From: Trichostrongylus colubriformis
Taxonomy: Eukaryota; Nematoda; Chromadorea; Rhabditida; Trichostrongylidae
Length of the DNA stretch: 64,000 nt
Assembly (NCBI GenBank): GCA_963978905.1
Contig: OZ022256.1
Location: 46,858,001 to 46,922,000, forward strand
Direction of reading: 5' to 3'
Positions 33,285 to 44,419 of this stretch are shown piece by piece. Each line of letters opens with the position of its first letter. Within the stretch, counting starts at the first letter, position 1. The translations under genes and the position numbers were made by a program. The notes below the pieces were generated by a model. That model made no database searches. It saw nothing but the letters and a program-made list of their open reading frames with translations, and was not told where the DNA came from.

Positions 33285-33590
33285 CGAAAGAGTTTGTCTG
33301 TGTGTAGTCCGTCTCTCCGACACGAAATTCATATCTCGCGTAAAATCAGTGATGGGAGTTGAGAACAGGACACTAGCAGTAGGGGAGCGAAAATGATAGC
33401 CCTGCACTGAAGGTATGCGTGAACTATCTGGGAGAAGGACTCCTCACCTTACCGTGAGAATGTGCCTTGGGATCATCTCTGCGCTAGTAAACGAGGACCG
33501 GAGTCGAGGCCGGCGTCGAGGGAATTAGTCGAAAAATGCGACCCTACCCCCAAAAGCAGTCTCCGATACGACCCTCTCGGCTATTTCATG
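33285..33590. repeat. R1 5'-end fragment next to a hAT-like end
   Basis: CACGAAATTCATATCTCGCG, the R1 signature, is present at 33320-33339 after a GTCTGTG tract. At 33497-33580 GTCGAGGGAATTAG, ATGCGACCCTACCCCCAAAA and GATACGACCC match the subterminal TACGACCC double motif of the hAT-like element at 41367. Confidence 0.6.
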
Positions 33591-34869
33591 TGAAAAAACC
33601 TTCCAATTTCCAACACAAAGTAACAGCCTCCTTCAAGGATTCCTTGATATAAGCCCACGCCTGGAGAGGTCTGTCCAACCTGATCAGGTCACGCAAGGAG
33701 AAGGCGGTCGCGTCCCTGCGCGACCACTTCACAAAAGGATCAGCGATTCTCGTGGTGCGGTGACCTAGCTGGACACTTTCAACACACACCTCTGTGAAAT
33801 CCAGACTTGCATCCCAAGAAAAAACTCGTATCATGCACTGAACGGAAATCTACAGTCAGCAGATCGATGACGCTTAGGGTTTTCCTACTTCAGATTGTCA
33901 AGCAGTGAAAGCCTCTGTAGTTGGCCATTTCTTTATTCAGAAGAACGAATTCTGTTTTTTCTTTGTCCGTAGTTATTAGTTCTGGCAAGATCTTAGATAT
34001 GATATGACAAAACTTCAATGATGTGGCTTAGGAATGTGCCAGCGGTAGTGTGACAGGTTTTTGACACATCAATCTTGTTGAGAGATGTTTTAATTTTATT
34101 TAATTGTTTAAAACTGTTGTTACAAAGTGGTGCCGTGTCAGTGCCAGAGTGAGAACTACTTGGCAATAGAAAACGGTAATTAAGTAAAGGTAAAACGGTT
34201 ACAATATAAAAGTGTGAATTGGCTTGCACCCTTCAACATGAATAGGAGAGAAAGGAAAGGAAGATACGTATACACCATGGAAAGGAATAGAAACAGAGGG
34301 AGAGGTCATTGTTGGTGCAGAAATGGAACCCTCTGAAATGTCGGTGCTGAAAATAGAACGTTTTTTACATTGAAAATATTGGTTTCATTAGGAGAGCAGA
34401 TAATCTGAATGACTCACGATTGCTTCCCATGAGTAATGAGATGGGGAAGGTGGGCGGTGGAGGTTTACTTTGTTGGTAAATGAACGCGGCGAGTGCGTAA
34501 AAGGCAACCAGTTAAGTGGCGCAGGAGAACAAAGTGCGCTATGAGCGGTAGATATGAGAAACACAACCATATGAGGGCTGCAAACTTTTTGGTCGCTGAG
34601 GAATTCGATCCTATCCTAGTGCTTGTGCGAGCAGCGAGCACACGCCCTGCGCCAGCGAAAGATTTCAATCAATGCGCAAGAGTGGATAATGAAGACAAGC
34701 ATGATGTCACAAAAACATCTTTCAATACAACTCACCTAGTCGTTTGATGTATCGGTCATTTGATGTCTGAGGTAGTTGGCTAGCTCGTTCTGGAAATTTT
34801 GTGTATGTCTTTATTTGAAAAATTCGCATTTATTCTAAGTCGATTAATCTAATAGCGAAAGATCCTTCA
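33591..34869. other. No confident gene; one exon-like stretch
   Basis: On the minus strand 34738-34799 is bounded by TTTCCAG and by CTAG/GTGAGT and stays open in one phase (RASQLPQTSNDRYIKRL). No flanking exon could be joined, so it is noted only. The frame 33586-33834 (minus) is open for 82 aa without a recognised family. Confidence 0.3.
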
Positions 34870-36260
34870 TGGGCATGAGTGTTAGGCTTGTCTGGCCACG
34901 GGCGGAAGGGATGCCCTCTCGATATTCCAATAAGCCGAGACATCTCGAGAATATCACCCAATTTCAGATCCATTTCACCTGTAACGAACTTGTACACAAC
35001 CCAAAGTCAATTAACTTACGTCTGAATTTGAGCGTTTCTCTACCAAGCTTTCTGAGCCTGTCTTCATACGATACAGAAAGAATTCCTTTCCGCGTGAAAC
35101 AACAATGCGTGAAATTCTTTGTACTTTCACAAGATCATCTATCAGAAGCTTTTTGTATGGCGACCATATAGGTGAACACTATTCTAGAATTGGTCTGACA
35201 TAAAGATTGAAGAGACAAAAGAGTATGTCTGGATCACGCATTTTAAATGCTCTGAACATGAAATTAGACCTCGCATTGGCGACGGTTACTATGAATAAAA
35301 GTTTCAAGGTCAAGTCTGTCACAGTATACAAGCCAAGACCTCGGACTTCATCTACACGAACAAGCTGATTGTTACCAATAGTGAATGTGAAACTCAGGTG
35401 GTTTCTCCCTAACCCCATAATGTCGTCTTTTGAAGAGAAATATCTGAATTCCGTCTTTCCGACCAAGCTGAAACACAATCCAAAGCTATCTGGAGTTTAT
35501 CGCAGTCATTAATAGTGAAAATTTTCAAGTCGTCGGCATATAGGCTACAAAAGGCACCTTGGGGAATAGAGTCGCATAAATCAACGTATAAGATAAACAT
35601 GAGTGATCCAATGCCCTCAGGGACTCCTCTGGGCGTAGGATAAGAGTAGCAGTGGGCTCCGTTAATGAGGACTGATTGCTCCCTACCGCTTCGAAAGGAT
35701 CTCAGGAAGAAGAGAGACGACCCTTGATGCCATAAGCCCCTATCTTATTTAGAAAGGGTAGTAGATGTTAAGTCAAAGGCCTTGGCGTAGTCTATATAAC
35801 AATCTGAAACGAAGTGCCCTTTGTCGACTTCTTTTTGCCATAAGGGGATTGCTTATAGTAAGGCCAGTGTGGTAGATATTCGCTTTAGAAATCCACGTCG
35901 ATTCTTATGAAATAGACCCCTTTCACTTGGAAAACTGGTAGTTTTCCTACACACCAAGCGCTCCATGACTGTTAGACATATGGGTCTATAGCTCATGATG
36001 CTTCCAATTTCCTTTTTTAAAAATAGGCTTAACAAGTCCGATCTTCTACAGCTTCGGGACGTCGCCATGCTGTAATCTATCAAATAGTGTCGATAAGGGG
36101 CGGAGGTTCCTGGAGCCTCTTTCTTCAAGAGAGTAGATGGGATGTTGTCTGGAGAAGTGGAAACTCGAGCAGGAAGTTTGCGTAAGGTGCTATAAATGAT
36201 ATCGCTAGACATGTGTACCCAATCCAGGACATCGGATGTTATTGCGGTGACAGGGGGCTT
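34870..36260 (-). pseudogene. Non-LTR retrotransposon reverse transcriptase remnant
   Basis: Minus-strand pieces in shifted frames, from high to low coordinates: MSSDIIYSTLRKLPARVSTS, LVKPIFKKGN-like, IGSLMFILYVDLCDSI, LYADDLKIF (YADD), LQIALDCVSAWSERR, KMRDPDILFCLFNLYVRPI, then SYEDRLRKLG and LKFRRKLIDFGL. This order is the reverse transcriptase and thumb of a Jockey/CR1-like LINE. Many stops and frameshifts; dead and 5'-truncated (no endonuclease seen). Confidence 0.85.
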
Positions 36261-37700
36261 ATCTTAGCCTCCCTCAGTATGTACGGTACTTAGAAATTTG
36301 TGTAAATGGTTAAGAGTGTAGCCACAAATCTTCTAACTTCACCGGATTCTTCAGATCTTTTCCCTTTTTTCCTGTTAGGTTGTGATGTTTTTGAAGATAT
36401 ATTATGCCATTGAGGAAAAAAACGAGACATGTGTACATGCAGTGGCTCAGTCAGTCGGAATAGGTCTTTATTTCATGCTCTTCGTTGAGTAAAGTTTAAG
36501 AAATATGACCCCTTTTACGAGTTCCTACTGTGTTGCGTTCCCAAAAAAGTCCAGGATCGATAATCAAAGGTAACATTACCTACCACAAACAGAGTGTGAA
36601 TACTGTCGACGACCTTTCTTATAGACCATTTTACAATCTTTTAAATCAATGAAAAAGGTAGCGATTTTCCGACGGAATTGCTCGGACGGTGGCCGCCCCC
36701 TTTCTCAACCCAAACCACTTTGATTTAGGCGACGCACAAATGCCCAGCTCTACGCGCATTCACTAGCAGTGTCAGTGTCGTTTCGAGGGAATGTTGATTT
36801 CGTGGCTTGCACCACCAGTCCATCAGAGCACCAGTCCACCAGAGATCTCAACCATTTCGAATATAAGGACTTACTCGTTTCGTGAATGATATGATGAGCC
36901 ACTGTTAAATGTACCACGCTACGACTTTGAAAGCCTCTTCAGAACCACTTTAAGTCCGTAAGTTGCTTTATTACAGGTTTCAGAGGAAACGAGCGGTAAA
37001 TATGCTGGGAAAAATCCAGGAATCAGAGCATTCTTACCCGACATTAGACCCTCAAAAAACCTAAGTGTTCGTTATTGTCAGGCATGGCCGAGTAGCCGAG
37101 GCGCTGGGATAGGATATTGGCACGCAAAGGGCTATGGTGGACCTTGGTCCGGAGAGCGTCAAGGAAATGGTGTTCACGGCGGCGGAAATCGTGATGGTCT
37201 ACCGATTGCGGAAGTGTCCCGTCCCGAAATATGTGATTGTTTCTGATCCTGAAAGTCCTCAGAGTTACAGTTTTTAGGGTATCAAGACAATAGGGCGAAT
37301 GAAGGCACTAGAAGGTCGGAAATTTCCACATCATCAACTAAGCCTTCGGAAAAGGTTAAAGGCAACAAAAAGGTTGCATCGGTTGATGAAACTATGTCGA
37401 AGGAGAATGCTCCGATTGACAGTGCCATGATGCAGCTTACAGCCATTCTTCATTTCAAAGGAAAGTATAAAGCATTTTCTTGTGAAGAGATCGCGTGCTT
37501 CGTACACGGAAAAAACGGCGATGACGATCACTGTTCATGTGCGTCTTTCGATGAATCTTGACATGTTGTTACAATTATGGCTGTTCGGTTTTTTTTACTT
37601 TCCAACAAAGTTTGATAATAATTTTATTTTGACAGATGTTTCGGCCTCGTCGAGTTTTGTGTGGATGAGCAAATCCTTCATGGAAACTATCCATTCAAAC
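36261..37700. other. No gene recognised
   Basis: Near 37083 GGCATGGCCGAGTAGCCGAG resembles a tRNA A box, but no B box or cloverleaf follows. Otherwise nothing is supported. Confidence 0.4.
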
Positions 37701-37989
37701 GCCATTGCAATTCACAGGAAATGCTTATAGGGTATGTGAAATAAGGGAGCGATATCCGAAGAATCTGTGACTAATCTTTGGAGTGTTGACTTCAGAGGTA
37801 CACCTGCCACCGTAAGAGTAGGAGGGCGGTTCAAATAGATGAAAGTTCTGGGACCCCTTGCCTTTGGGAGCCCCTGACAGAATTCATTTAAACCTCTTCG
37901 GGAGCAGAAAAGCTTTCTGGGCATCACCAGAACTATCTCATAAACTTATCCATTACTGTTTTGATCTTGACTTCGTGGGGATTAATCTA

Positions 37990-38230
37990 ATAGGTCAAAA
38001 CCCACATAGGGCCGCGAAGAGCGCGAGCTCCTTGGCACCTTCCTCCTTTATATTGGTTTTAGGGGTCCTGACCGTGTTCCAGAATTTCTCTAAGGTGCTC
38101 CGCGCTGCAATATTGGGTTCACGTGTTGGTATCGTGACGGTCACCTGGACACATGCGTTTTCATGGCAGCGTACCCTGTGCTCTCTTAAAGGGGTGGCAG
38201 TACTCGACCTCATCTTGTCATCTGGATGTC
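37990..38230 (-). pseudogene. Penelope-like element, C-terminal endonuclease fragment
   Basis: The minus-strand frame 38213-37995 reads TPLREHRVRCHENACVQV, then PTREPNIAARSTLEKFW and TPKTNIKEE. The pattern HR.R.H, then E..I..R..LE.FW, then P..N.KEE is what I associate with the end of GIY-YIG endonucleases in nematode Penelope-like elements. The GIY-YIG motif itself is not visible. It is in the opposite orientation to the reverse transcriptase fragment at 39187. Confidence 0.45.
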
Positions 38231-39180
38231 GATTGCTGTTTTGAGGTGATGTTTGCTCGTTATTATTCCAGTCATGTCTTGTTGTTCAATCACCCAAGTT
38301 TGAGATTGCGCACTCAATAGATGGTCAACTGGTTGGAAGTGTTGTCGACAGAGTATCTGTGTTGGTCCTTTCGATTAACGTTAATTGTAAAGCAAAAAAG
38401 CAAGGATGCCGGCGTCTTCTCCAGAAGGTGACATGGAGGATAATTGAAGGTGGGGTAAAAATAAAACTGCTTTTTTTCTATACGGTTCAGGACTGGATTC
38501 ACTTTTGTTCGAAATATGACCGACTTTTCGGAGCATCCCGCGAAAGCTTTCGTAGTGTTGAGAAGGGCTCACACTAAGTTACACCACTGACACTAGCGCT
38601 AGTAGTAGTGGGAAAGTGACAAACGTCACTGTTTTGGATAACACTAACATTTCGTCCAATATACTTCATTTCCTCAGACTCGGCTCATCGTTCTCACCTA
38701 CGCATAACATCAATGCTTCATTTTTTTTTGTAAAACTCTGAGACGCTTGCAGAGGCTCCGAGATCTAATGCGTTTAAAGCACAGTCGCGACAGCGGTGCC
38801 GCCGTCACAAACCAGAAACCGCTTCCACCTATACGTTTCCACGTGCGCTCTACAAAGAAACTGGTTCAAAACTAGAAGTGGAAGTCATATTGAGAAGTCT
38901 GTCTGCTGAAGCGCTATCCATTTAGAATCAGAACAGACGAATACGCAGCAGCAATTTGACATACGGCCAGTAGCAAGGTTTCAAAGAGCTACGTCAGCTA
39001 ACATCAAACGGTACTATATGTGTCTTTGTAGGTGATAAAGGTAGTTGTGATCATGTCACAAACGCTTGATCGTGAATTACACTGCTCCATTCAGACACCT
39101 TCGTTTATCGCCACGCGACAGAGCAAGTAATATTTCTGATTCAATGTAAGCATATCAGCAATGCTCGTATGGCTTAAGGT
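38231..39180. other. No gene recognised
   Basis: Between two Penelope-like fragments. Short frames on both strands show no domain. Confidence 0.4.
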
Positions 39181-39186
39181 CAGTCC

Positions 39187-40200
39187 GTGGGTCTCCATAA
39201 AAAGTTTCTTAGTAGATTAGGACTTGACACTCCGAACTGCCCTGTCTTTTATAGCCTTGTCAAAATCCACAAACTTGGTTCTCCGGATTTGCGGTCAACG
39301 TCAGCAGACACTTTCAAAATACGACCGATTATAATTGGTGTGGGCGGACCAACTGATCGGATTTCACGGTTGCTCAGTTGTATTGTGAGCCAGCCGCTGA
39401 CCATCTCACCTGACTAATACGATGAACTTCCTTGAGCAATCACGTCATTTACGTTTGGAAATTTTGAGAGGTTTCGTAATGGAGCCGTCTGATGTTAATT
39501 CCCTTCCACTGTCCAAAACGATCAAGCCTCACAGGCACTTTCTGAAATTTTTGACAGACACTTTAGAACCATAGAGATCTTTAGACTCAGTAAGGCGCAC
39601 ATCATGACTCTAAACAAGGGATGTTGCAATGGGTCATCTTCAAGTGGTCGGGTGCAGATTGCTGGCGAATTAGAGGTCTCGCAGTGCGTTAGCTTAGCTT
39701 AGCTCCAGTACTTGCGATCCGCTTCATGAGCAGAATCGAAGAACCACTACTGAACGCTTGCCATTGATGTACTGCAGATACATAGATGACTGCTTCGATA
39801 TTACATCATTGCAGTCCAAAATGGATGAGTGTTTTTGCCTAATGAACCAGAAGTCGCAGCACATCAAACTCACAAGAACCACGACAAGGTTGGCTCCCCT
39901 ACCTGATCACCTAAGTGCAAGTGTACGATGGCATGTTCAGTGTGAAGTGGTACAGAAAAGCTAGCTCTAAGAATATATTGATTCACGGCACATCTGCACA
40001 TCCCACTGCTTTAAAGCATGCGGTTGTTAAGAACATGATTATGACTGCTATGACTGCTACAAATGCATGCACAGATCCGACGGAGAATCTGTACGCCTAG
40101 CTCTTGACATAGCTGCTTCAAACGGCTATGTAGTACCACGACATTGCGGTAGAATACACACTAAGCACCGTAGTGTACGGCGTCTGAATAAGGTCTCCCT
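39187..40200 (+). pseudogene. Penelope-like reverse transcriptase remnant
   Basis: PVFYSLVKIHKLGSPDLRST, FKIRPIIIGVGGPTDRISRL and LSCIVSQPL match the RT1-2 region of Penelope-like elements. Further on MYCRYIDDCFDITS is motif C (YIDD), then MDECFCLMNQKSQHIKLTR, KWYRKASSKNILIHGTSAHP and LKHAVVKNMI. Stops and frameshifts between about 39415 and 39760 break it. A jump from RT to the endonuclease part was not found downstream. Confidence 0.75.
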
Positions 40201-41010
40201 TTGCATACCTTCAATTCTTGACAGTAACGTTTGCAAAATATGATCGAACCTCGCGTCCCGTCGACCCATTGACTTAGAGCTTCAAGATCTTGAGAGAACC
40301 TTATTTTGTGGGGGAGGGGGGAGGGGTAGGTCGTTTTTTGTTGAAAGTTTTCCTCGACGCCACGTTTGACTCTGGCTCAAAGTACTGCTTGATTAGCCTG
40401 ATTGTCAGAAGATTTGATCTGCGTGTCTGACAGCGGAAGAACTGAAAGTCGAAAAATTCAAATTTAGGTGCATTATTCGTTGAGTTTGATAGCTTTGAGC
40501 AGAAGTTGCTCTTAGTTACCAAGTTTTGTTTCTGGTGACCAAAATTATGTTTACTATTTAACAAAAACGTGCTCATAGCTCATTAGTAGCGACAAGACAG
40601 TGGCTCATTTCAATCCTAATGAGGTTGTATGCTATTTATCCCGCTGAGAAGGTTTAAATAGTGGCGACTGTAGTTGTAGTCGTCGCATTTTACCATGACT
40701 CTAACCATAAGCATAAAATTGTAAATTTTGGCAAATGAAAAACGAGCACATATGAGCTTGGGAAGGGATTGATTGGCTCACGGGTACACGTGAGCAATTC
40801 CAAGAGGTATTAGGGAATTTAGCTTTTTGATGGGCTTCTAAGATTTTCCTGACTATCTCTTGATCCTGATCCTTTTCGAAGGAATTCGGTTATCAATGCC
40901 GTCAGGTACTTTGTGCGGAGAAGATGTATCGAAAGGTTTGTTTTTCAGTGGCGGCGACAAATTGGTGACGGTTTTGTCGATTCATTGCAGTTTTGGCCAT
41001 CGTGGCTCCC

Positions 41011-41358
41011 TTATGGTATCTGAAACGCAGTAGGAGGTAAACCAATTATGAGCGCCAGAGTTGCAGCAATTATTTTGCCCCAATTTAACATAGCAATTGC
41101 CCGGTTGAATTCAGTGACCGGTATCAGCGGCTGACCACCAAAATTGCCACTGATAGGAGGGCAACGGGCGACAATCGGCATGGGTGGATAACCGTTGGCA
41201 TAGTTTTGTATAGTAAAATCCCTGAGGTTTCCCATAGGTAATCTGACTTGACGTTGGAGGCTCAAAAATACGTATATAAGCACCATACATATAAGCACAT
41301 ATGAAATTCCTAGCTCAAGGTGTCTATTCCACATTTTCATAAGGTCAGCTGGTTTCAT
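41011..41358 (-). CDS. Small putative membrane protein, 115 aa (unit A)
   Basis: The frame starts MKPADLMKMWNRHLELGI. A hydrophobic segment YVLICMVLIYVFLSL (about residues 21-35) is followed by a polar part with PMPIVARCPPISGNFGG, and a second hydrophobic stretch IIAATLALIIG (about 96-106) near the C terminus. No family is recognised. Conservation across copies supports a real protein. Copies B and C end instead in TIRDPQWSKLQ-stop or similar because of an indel before the C terminus, so the true C terminus is uncertain. A hAT-like element lies 8 bases upstream of the ATG and splits the 5' UTR; the conserved acceptor CTTACAG is now 1.6 kb away (42954). Expression may be lost. Confidence 0.5.
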   Translation of the reverse strand: MKPADLMKMWNRHLELGISYVLICMVLIYVFLSLQRQVRLPMGNLRDFTIQNYANGYPPMPIVARCPPISGNFGGQPLIPVTEFNRAIAMLNWGKIIAATLALIIGLPPTAFQIP

Positions 41359-41366
41359 TATGTCCC

Positions 41367-42917
41367 CAGGGTCAAGCGTTCAGATGAGGAAAATTTTCAA
41401 AAAATACGACCCCCCCCCCAAAAAGGGCCTCAGTACGACCCCCCCCCTTCACTTATGTTACTGTTAGTTTTCATTTTGCAATAAATAATAAATAAATGCA
41501 TTAAATAATGAACAAAATATTCTTTTATCGATATATTACAAGAAATTTGCTTCAACTGAACTAAACAACCATCTATGCATATTCGCCCAAGCCTAAGCAG
41601 AGGAAATCTCCTTCCCCCAGGCTTCGGCTAACACAGGATAAGAAAAACTCGAATTGCTTCATCAAAATCATTTCATTGCAAAATTCGGACCCAATTCGGC
41701 TTGTGCTACGGCCTCCCTGCGCTCTAACCATAGCGTTAGAGACCGTCTCTAACGCCATGGATAGAGCGCAGCATACTACTTTTTCCACCCTACGTCCCTA
41801 GACACCGAGAGAACATTATAAAACAACAAGAAAACAAAAAGAGGAACGAATCGCGACAATTATGCGCGAAAAGAATAGGTGCGGCTGCGTCGCGATGAAT
41901 GGAGCGCGTTATCTTCCACATACTAAATTCCAACATTTCAAAAATACTCTAAACTTTACCTAGAGCCCATCTTTCAAACAGCTGTAAACTGTTTTCCTAA
42001 TAATTCCCTTAGACCTATCTATTGACCACTTGCTTGCTCCAATGGTTGCTTAGTTCTCGATATGGGATTTTTGATGAGGATTTGATGAGGAAAATTTCGA
42101 AGTGTTTCACGGAAATGGCCATAACTTCCTTCAAACTTAACCATATGAGTTCTTTTTGGTGAAGCAAAGTCTACTAGGTTGTCGCTTTCGAATGACTACC
42201 TGAGCTATACCATATCTTCAAAACAAAGAAAGTTATTGTGAGGGAAGGGTGATGAGGAAGGCTTTTTTTTCGCCGAGTTTGCGAGATCTTCCCACGAATC
42301 TTCCCAAAAATCGATTCACTGTTACTGAAATTTTTCCAGTATGCATCCTTCGCTCTCGAAGGCTTAGTGGGAAGGTGAGAAGCGTCGGTCAGCATTTTTG
42401 TGGGATGCGCCATGCATGAGGATTCCATCCACATTCTCAATTAATACAAACGTTTTGGTCCGCATAGTGGCCGCTAACACCAGATTACGTACTTCCAATC
42501 GTAGTGAGATATGGAAGAAGTCCACATCAGCTAATTTTCCGCTTTCATCCCATTGTTTCTGGAGTGTCCATCCACGGTGGTACCCGTTGATAGATATCGC
42601 TTTAAACGGCTTATCGGTGAATTCCGGAGGTGTCTCTGTACGTGGTTTCGGTGTCAGCGGACCAACGAAAGAGTTATTGGTACTGGCTGGTTTCGTTGTG
42701 GATTGCGCCATGCATGAGGTTTCCATGATGATTAAGTTAAACTAGTTTTGGGTTCGAACCCATTTAGTCAATTTAATCACTTCTCCCCTTACACTTCAGA
42801 ACCTGAGCCTGAGAAATTTTGCTGATCACTGCCTACCTCAACAATTACGACCCCTCCCCACCTAGCGGACCAAATACGACCCCTTGTTGAGGATTCCTCA
42901 ACGGAGGCTTGACCCTG
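41367..42917. mobile_element. hAT-like non-autonomous element, 1551 bp
   Basis: The ends are CAGGGTCAAGCG and, mirrored, CGGAGGCTTGACCCTG, an 11-bp terminal inverted repeat. An 8-bp target duplication TATGTCCC flanks it (41359-41366 and 42918-42925). Unit B has the empty site with one TATGTCCC (47731-47738). An 8-bp duplication and CAGGG ends are the hAT pattern. Both subterminal regions carry two TACGACCCC blocks. No transposase is recognised; the minus frame 42364-42726 (METSCMAQSTTKP) is shared with the copy near 30.4 kb but unassigned. Confidence 0.93.
41717..41771. repeat. 55-bp near-perfect hairpin in the hAT element
   Basis: 27-base arms, starting CTGCGCTCTAACCATAGCGT, pair with only two mismatches around a one-base centre. 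It could extrude as a cruciform or fold in RNA. Confidence 0.85.
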
Positions 42918-43178
42918 TATGTCCCTTAGGATTGATTCTCTCCTAGTTTTTCACTGTAAGTTAAAAAAGGGTGCTCGACGGTTTGTATCACCTACATGTT
43001 TGGGTGAATATCATGACAATCTCAAAGGCTCAGCACAAGCGTACCACTAATCGTGTTAAAAAATGCCGAGATTAATGGAGAGTTGGAGAGTCGGACATGG
43101 AGTATACTGAAGCTTGCTTTCTCGTAAGCATGAGAACAAATTCAGTTCGCAAACGTGGAGTCTACAAATTCCGAGGAA

Positions 43179-43184
43179 TTTATT
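43179..43184 (-). terminator. Poly(A) signal of the peptide gene, unit A
   Basis: AATAAA on the minus strand (TTTATT on plus), 66-71 bases past the stop of the peptide precursor. A matching site in unit B lies at 47989-47994. Confidence 0.7.
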
Positions 43185-43249
43185 AGAAATGCGCAAAGTT
43201 GGTTGATTGGGGATTGGAATTGTTGATTATCTGACTCCTCTTTCCTCTT

Positions 43250-43448
43250 CTAGCCGAAACGCAGGAAATTTGGACGATTTGGATCCGGATATTTTGGCAG
43301 ACCAGCTTCCACGACAGGACTCATCTGCAAGAACCTTCCTATAATTTTGGATTATTATGGTTTGACGGTTTTACTTCCAATTTCCATTTTTATCCACAGA
43401 ACATACCAGGAAAGCTGTTAACATCACCAACATGAGCAGAACCTTCAT
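43250..43448 (-). CDS. FMRFamide-like one-peptide precursor (unit A)
   Basis: Two exons: 43407-43448 (MKVLLMLVMLTAFL) and 43250-43324 (MSPVVEA, then GLPKYPDPNRPNFLRFG and stop). Donor CTG/GTATGT and acceptor CTTGCAG flank an 82-bp intron in phase 0. The 38-aa product has a signal peptide spanning the intron, with likely cleavage after VVEA. The remaining 17 residues end in Gly, the amide donor, so the mature peptide would end PNFLRF-amide, the core of nematode FLP-1 peptides. FLP-1 precursors carry many peptides and dibasic sites; this has one peptide and none. An acceptor TTTTACAG stands 14 bases upstream of the ATG, and AATAAA follows the stop. FLPs act on GPCRs in neurons; function here is inferred. 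Confidence 0.8.
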
Positions 43449-43462
43449 AGTTTTGAATACTC

Positions 43463-43475
43463 CTGTAAAAGAAGA
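43463..43475 (-). promoter_or_regulatory. Likely spliced-leader acceptor of the peptide gene
   Basis: TTCTTTTACAG on the minus strand places the transcript start (after trans-splicing) at 43462, 14 bases before the ATG. Short leaders of this type are typical of SL1-spliced nematode genes. Unit B has the same site at 48273-48285. Confidence 0.6.
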
Positions 43476-44419
43476 ATTAGGTGCTCGGAGCTAGTGGCAA
43501 GCGCAAATCTATTTAGGAAAGATGAAGAGAAGGATGAATGACAGTAATCTGCGACCACCGTGAGCAGATCTGTAAAAATTATGCATATGGAAGGGGATTG
43601 CAGTGATTTTGAACGATAGTTTCCAAGGTATCTCTGTCCGATCCCTAATCTGTTACGCACCATATTAGCCATTTACCTAGTTCCCAAAAGAGTTGATACC
43701 CCTTCCTGGTTGGTGTAGTGTAGTCATTTCTTTAGGGCATACCAAGAAGGCTGGTACATTAACCAACACGAGCTTGACCTCCACACTCCTGAGTTGATAC
43801 CCGTGCAACAGAAGAGTTAGCTTCTCTGAGCGAGTGACAAGCGAAAATCTATTAGAAGAAAAGGCTCATTGCATAGCACTGAGTGAAAAAGGCATTTGTG
43901 AGGAGCTTCATAGAAAAAAATCAACGGTGCATTTTTTGGAGACGGACATCTAATTTTCTCCTTGCTTTTATATTGGCAACGCATCAGTGATATGATGCTC
44001 GATTAGGATGCTTCACTTTTTTGAATCTCATTTCTAAGCGCATCAAGATGTAAACGCAGGTGCTGACAGCATGTAAATGCCTTTGAATCTCATTTCCAAT
44101 TCCACATCATAGGCATTTGGATTCAGTGAATTCACTGATAGATGGAGCGATGTTATGAAGCAGCTGTCGTGTTTTTTATAATGTATTCATCATAAAACAC
44201 TGCTAGTCTCATTCTTTTCATTCTAACAAGTTGGACAAGGAGAGATGCTACTTCCTCTATTACCACTACAATATTATACCCCTACGTTCGATCAGAGCCT
44301 CAGTAAAGCTCCTATAACGAGTGCAAAATTAAGAAGTATGGTCATTACATTGAGAGTTATCGCAAAGGCGAAGTTCAAGAACCAGTGGCGACTCTCATAC
44401 TGACCATTCACATTAGATA

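Noticed and set aside
33586..33834. 82-aa minus frame
   Set aside because: It abuts hAT-like subterminal repeats, has no recognised family and no splice support.
37083..37160. tRNA-like A box GGCATGGCCGAGTAGCCGAG
   Set aside because: No B box (GGTTCGANTCC) and no cloverleaf downstream.
42745..42760. GGGTTCGAACCC as a Pol III B box
   Set aside because: It is a simple palindrome inside the hAT-like element, with a six-base loop at best and no A box.
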